Assembly: GCA_948602995.1 (NCBI GenBank)
Contig: CAPEBR010000030.1
Location: 1 to 43,289, forward strand
Origin: an uncultured Dorea sp.
Lineage (GTDB): Bacteria; Bacillota; Clostridia; Lachnospirales; Lachnospiraceae
DNA: 43,289 nucleotides
Direction of reading: 5' to 3'
Below, piece by piece: positions 39,834 to 43,289 of the stretch. The notes beneath the pieces are model-generated. The model was not told the origin of the DNA and made no database searches. It saw only the letters and a list, made by a program, of their open reading frames with translations. Numbering within the stretch: the first letter of the stretch is position 1; each line of letters starts with the position of its first letter. A program made the position numbers and the translations under genes.

Positions 39834-40709
39834 ATGGATGCGATAAAAACAATTTCCCTGACAAAATATTATGGCCGTTCAAGAGGAATCATTGATATGA
39901 ATCTGACTGTGGCAGATGGCGATTTCTTTGGCTTTATCGGGCCAAATGGTGCGGGGAAGAGTACCACGATCCGCACCCTTTTAGGACTGATTGCCCCGTC
40001 AGAAGGAAGTGCACAGATCCTGGGAATGGACTTCATCCGCGAAAAAGAAGCGATCCTCTCACGAGTCGGATATATGCCCTCGGAGGCTTCCTTTTACCGA
40101 AATGCGCGGGTGGCGGATATGATCCGGTTCTCGGCCAGCCTAAGACACAGAGACTGCCGGGCAGAGGCAGAGGTGCTCTGCGAACGCCTGGAACTGGATA
40201 CGAGTAAAAAGATCAGGGAGCTGTCCCTTGGCAACCGCAAGAAGGTGTCCATCATCTGCGCTCTTCAGCATATGCCTGATCTCTGTATCCTGGACGAGCC
40301 CACAAGCGGGCTGGATCCGCTGATGCAGCGGGAATTCTACGCCATACTGGAGGAACGGAACAAAAACGGCACTACTGTCTTCATCTCCTCCCATATCCTT
40401 TCAGAGGTTCAGCGATACTGCAGGCATGCAGCTGTGATCCGGGGAGGCCGCCTGCTGATCTCGGACAGTACGGAACATCTGGGGCACACGGATGCCAAAA
40501 GAGTCCGGATAAAGGGCATCGCATCTCCACCCACTCTGCCAGACATCAAGGATGTGCAGACAGATGCAGACTCTGTCAGCTTCTTATATGGAGGAAATCC
40601 ACGGGAGCTGCTTCAGGCTTTGTCCGCGCTTCCACTGACGGATGTCTCCATTACAGAACCGGATCTTGATGAAATCTTTATGCACTTTTATGCGGAAGGG
40701 GAGAATTAA
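39834..40709 (+). CDS. ABC transporter ATP-binding protein
   Basis: The 291-residue ATPase has Walker A GPNGAGKSTT (residues 36-45), signature LSLGNRKK, Walker B LCILDEPTSGLDP and the H-loop TTVFISSHILSEVQ. The C-terminal extension (from residue ~220) is typical of ABC-2-type exporters. It powers the permease encoded next, which begins one base after its stop. AAAGGAG precedes ATG 39834. Substrate unknown. Confidence 0.92.
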   Translation: MDAIKTISLTKYYGRSRGIIDMNLTVADGDFFGFIGPNGAGKSTTIRTLLGLIAPSEGSAQILGMDFIREKEAILSRVGYMPSEASFYRNARVADMIRFSASLRHRDCRAEAEVLCERLELDTSKKIRELSLGNRKKVSIICALQHMPDLCILDEPTSGLDPLMQREFYAILEERNKNGTTVFISSHILSEVQRYCRHAAVIRGGRLLISDSTEHLGHTDAKRVRIKGIASPPTLPDIKDVQTDADSVSFLYGGNPRELLQALSALPLTDVSITEPDLDEIFMHFYAEGEN

Positions 40710-40710
40710 T

Positions 40711-41496
40711 ATGACGATCATCCGACATGAACTGAAACAGGGACGAATAACCTTTATCATATGGACATGTGTCATTGCTTTTATGCTGGCAGTCTGTATT
40801 CTGATTTATCCGGAGATGGGGACGCAGATGGAAGATGTAGGCTCTATGTTTTCGGAAATGGGAAGCTTTTCTGCTGCCTTTGGCATGGACAGGCTTAATT
40901 TCGGGGAATTTCTAGGATTTTTTGGCGTAGAGTGCGGTAATGTTCTCGGTCTCGGCGGAGCTTTTTTTGCGGCTCTTTCTGGCATCTCCATTCTGGCGAA
41001 GGAAGAAAAAGAACAGACCGCAGAATTCCTGCTTACCCACCCGGTCAGCCGCCGGAAAATCGTATTACAGAAGCTGACTGCTATGCTCATTCAGATTTTG
41101 ATTCTGAACCTCTTTGTCATTGCCGTTACTGCAGCCTGTATCAGGGCAATCGGCGAATCTCCGGAAGTCCGTCCGCTCTTTCTTTTGTTTGCGGCATATT
41201 TTATACTCCAGACAGAAATCGCCTGTGTATGCTTTGGAATTTCTGCCTTTTTAAGCCACAGCGGAACCGGAATTGGGCTTGGCATGGCAGCGCTTCTTTA
41301 TTTTCTTAATATCATATCTAACCTGACAGAGAAAGCAAAGTTTCTAAAATATCTGACGCCGTTTGGTTATACGGAAAGCGCAGATATTATTGCCGACGGA
41401 AGACTGAATATGGGATACCTGTCTGTGGGGCTGGGATTTATGGTGATCGGAGCCGTGGCAGGCTGTTTCTGGTATTGCAGGAAGGATATACTTTAG
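40711..41496 (+). CDS. ABC-2-type transporter permease
   Basis: The 261-residue membrane protein has about six hydrophobic segments (for example FIIWTCVIAFMLAVCILI, then AMLIQILILNLFVIAVTA and LGMAALLYFLNIISNL). Also present is the cytoplasmic KEEKEQTAEFLLTHPVSRRK typical of ABC-2 permeases of the antibiotic/bacteriocin exporter type. ATG 40711 follows GGAAGGGGAGAATTAAT. It ends right before the third palindrome. With the TetR gene it forms a regulated exporter operon. Confidence 0.88.
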   Translation: MTIIRHELKQGRITFIIWTCVIAFMLAVCILIYPEMGTQMEDVGSMFSEMGSFSAAFGMDRLNFGEFLGFFGVECGNVLGLGGAFFAALSGISILAKEEKEQTAEFLLTHPVSRRKIVLQKLTAMLIQILILNLFVIAVTAACIRAIGESPEVRPLFLLFAAYFILQTEIACVCFGISAFLSHSGTGIGLGMAALLYFLNIISNLTEKAKFLKYLTPFGYTESADIIADGRLNMGYLSVGLGFMVIGAVAGCFWYCRKDIL

Positions 41497-41534
41497 TAGG
41501 GGACGGGGCATTTTTAATTTTGCCCCGTCCCCAT
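41497..41534. repeat. GGGGACGGGG palindrome, third copy
   Basis: GGGGACGGGGCA (41499-41510) and TGCCCCGTCCCC (41521-41532) flank a ten-base A/T centre. It fills the gap between the convergent permease and dehydratase genes, touching the dehydratase stop, and would end transcription from both. Confidence 0.8.
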
Positions 41535-43201
41535 TACCGATACGGCGCATCCAGCCTCCATGGCTGCATTGCGCCTCCCTGTTCTGCCGGGCGGCACATC
41601 TGTGCATAGATGTTGAGAACACCTTTTTGCTGCTTTAGCGGCGGACATACCCATGTCCTTCTTCTTGCTTCGAGTTCATCGTCCGGTACTAGAAGATTCA
41701 GGAATCCACCGGCTATATCCATCTCAATCACATCTCCATTCTCAATGAGTGCAATTACTCCTCCGTCGTAAGCCTCCGGAGATATGTGACCAACGATTGC
41801 ACCATAATTGAATCCGGAAAATCTGGCATCTGTAATCAGCCCGACACTTTTATCCAGTCCAAGTCCGATCAGCGCGTCAATGCTAAGCATCAGCTCCTTC
41901 ATTCCCGGCGCCCCTTTGCAGCCCTCGTATCGGACAACGATGATATCACCCGGTACAATCTCACCTGCCATAATTGCCTCGTATGCTGGCTGGTCTCCTT
42001 CGAATACCTTTGCCGCACCCTTAAGATATTTTACCTCGTCAAATACAGCCGTTGGACGGACAATGGCTCCCGCCGGAGAGATGTTTCCCCTAAGAATCTT
42101 AAGCCCCGGCTCTCTTGCAACCGGGTTTTCCAGAGAATGAATCACCTTATTCTCCCTTGCCGTAACCGTATCCAGAATATCTTTCCAGGTATTCCCATAC
42201 ATGGTCGGTGCGTCTGTGTGAAGCTTTCCCTCCAGCATCTTCATCACATTCTTCACACCGCCTGCATAGTGAAAATCAACAACTGTATATGGACCGCTTG
42301 GAATCACTGCATTAATGCAGTAAATCTCCTCTGCATACTTCTCGAAGTCGGCAAGTGTCAGCTCAATGCCAAGCTCATAGGCATACGCAAGAATATGAAG
42401 CACCGCATTGGTAGAACCTGCCACTGCCATATCAAACATAATTGCATTTTCCAATACCTCTTTTGTAATGAGATCCTTTGGAGTCCTTCCGGATTTTGCA
42501 AGCTCTACCATATATTTCCCGGCAGAGCGCGCCGCCCTAAGCCTTGCATTATCAGATGCCGGAATGGTTGATGTCCCTGGCATGACAAGATTCAGCACCT
42601 CGCCCAGCATCTGCATGGTATTTGCTGTTCCCATGGACGGACAGGCGCCGAAGGAAGGACACACGCTGTCTTCCATCTCCATCAGTTCCTCCTCAGAGGC
42701 ACCGGAAAATCTTGCTGCATCCAGATCTGCCTCCACAACTGTATCTCCACAGTAATTACCCGCCTGCATAGAGCCGCCTGTTACTACCATAGCCGGAATC
42801 TCCAGGCGGCATGCCGCCAGATAGCAGCCTGCAATAATCAGGTCACAGCTTGCCACACAGCATATAGCGTCAAAATTATGTACTCTTGATACAAATTCAA
42901 TGGACATGGCTACAATATCCCGGCCGGCCTGCTCATATTTCATCTCATCTGCACCGTTTGCGACATTACCGCAGGTCGCTGGAATCCCGAACTCCACCGG
43001 GATTCCCCCTGCTGCCCATATTCCCTCCTTCACGGCCTCCGTTACCTGCCTGAGATGGGCCGTCCCCGGAGAACCCGCCATATAGGAATTGGGCACTCCG
43101 ATGTGGGGCTTTTTCCGGATATCCTCATCCAGATATCCTGCCGCCTTCATCATCACCCGCCTGTGCGCCGCCTCTGTACCGTTCCAGTATTCTCTTCCCA
43201 T
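41534..43201 (-). CDS. IlvD/Edd-family dehydratase, divergent
   Basis: The 555-residue protein is of normal length for IlvD/Edd dehydratases, iron-sulphur enzymes of branched-chain amino acid or sugar-acid metabolism. It has family landmarks: AGGIPVEFGIPATCGN, ICCVASCDLIIAG, VTGGSMQAGNY, CPSFGACPSMGTANTM, FDMAVAGSTNAVLHIL, VRYEGCKGAPGMKEL and LITDARFSG. The Cys in SCD and GAC remain. The usual CDK is CDL here, so the Lys near the metal site is lost, which argues against a standard dihydroxy-acid dehydratase. AAAAGGAGAGGT precedes ATG 43201. Confidence 0.85.
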   Translation of the reverse strand: MGREYWNGTEAAHRRVMMKAAGYLDEDIRKKPHIGVPNSYMAGSPGTAHLRQVTEAVKEGIWAAGGIPVEFGIPATCGNVANGADEMKYEQAGRDIVAMSIEFVSRVHNFDAICCVASCDLIIAGCYLAACRLEIPAMVVTGGSMQAGNYCGDTVVEADLDAARFSGASEEELMEMEDSVCPSFGACPSMGTANTMQMLGEVLNLVMPGTSTIPASDNARLRAARSAGKYMVELAKSGRTPKDLITKEVLENAIMFDMAVAGSTNAVLHILAYAYELGIELTLADFEKYAEEIYCINAVIPSGPYTVVDFHYAGGVKNVMKMLEGKLHTDAPTMYGNTWKDILDTVTARENKVIHSLENPVAREPGLKILRGNISPAGAIVRPTAVFDEVKYLKGAAKVFEGDQPAYEAIMAGEIVPGDIIVVRYEGCKGAPGMKELMLSIDALIGLGLDKSVGLITDARFSGFNYGAIVGHISPEAYDGGVIALIENGDVIEMDIAGGFLNLLVPDDELEARRRTWVCPPLKQQKGVLNIYAQMCRPAEQGGAMQPWRLDAPYR

Positions 43202-43241
43202 TTCTCTAAAAACCTCTCCTTTTACTTGCTGATTTATATAG

Positions 43242-43277
43242 GCGTTTGCGAAACGCTAGAACCCGTATAAATACGGG
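43242..43277. promoter_or_regulatory. Operator-like palindrome and hairpin upstream of the dehydratase
   Basis: GCGTTT-GCG-AAACGC (43242-43256) is a perfect dyad 41 bases before the dehydratase start. CCCGTAT/ATACGGG (43262-43277) follows. They look like a regulator site and a terminator of the next gene outside the window. Confidence 0.45.
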
Positions 43278-43289
43278 ATTCTCTTTGTT

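Overview
The window looks like a low- to mid-GC Gram-positive bacterium, most likely a Clostridia member of the Lachnospiraceae. This is inferred from the strong AGGAGG ribosome-binding sites, the style of the phage genes, PcfJ/PcfK-like proteins, and GGGGACGGGG palindromes between host genes. About 36.4 kb is a siphovirus-type prophage. It enters at the left edge, where it is cut inside a tail gene, and its integrase ends at 36295. The remaining 7 kb is host chromosome.

Read in transcription order (mostly minus strand, right to left), the prophage has these blocks. (1) Lysogeny end, 31.9-36.3 kb: a tyrosine integrase with a folded leader, two tandem Uma2-like nucleases, two XRE-type regulators, and a switch with back-to-back promoters. 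(2) Accessory block, 28.6-31.9 kb: an operon of small membrane proteins around an SPFH/band-7 protein under a consensus promoter. Beside it is an array of three convergent gene pairs driven by three copies of one promoter-leader repeat, the last expressing an Abi-alpha-like (DUF4393) protein. (3) Early/replication operon, 19.1-28.2 kb: HTH protein, HUH-type replication initiator, RNase H-like, PcfK, DUF7666, PcfJ, HNH-like, YopX and a RinA/ArpU-like late activator. (4) Late operon, 17.9 kb leftward: terminases, portal, a MuF-type minor head protein, scaffold, capsid, head-tail joining proteins, tail tube, frameshifted tail chaperones, tape measure, tail spike with an S74 chaperone, and a coiled-coil tail protein. 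A TIR-domain gene sits just before the terminases.

The most striking element is a group I intron of 270 nt (13212-13481, minus) inside the minor head gene. P1, P10 and P7 can be read by eye. It splits the conserved GLYH/PNC motif in frame. Splicing joins the head domain to a C-terminal zincin-like (HELFH) domain, so the product resembles a MuF-type polymorphic toxin, followed by a translationally coupled 60-aa candidate immunity gene.

A second notable element is a near-consensus plus-strand promoter whose -10 lies between 14-bp inverted repeats, directly upstream of the HUH Rep gene and pointing away from it. It resembles a rolling-circle or priming origin.

Host genes to the right are a secreted polysaccharide deacetylase, endonuclease III, a lipoprotein cyclophilin, a TetR/ABC-2 exporter operon and a divergent IlvD/Edd dehydratase. 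Three GGGGACGGGG palindromes lie between them. No lysis genes and no left attachment site are visible, so they probably lie beyond the left edge. No tRNA, rRNA, CRISPR array or insertion sequence was found.
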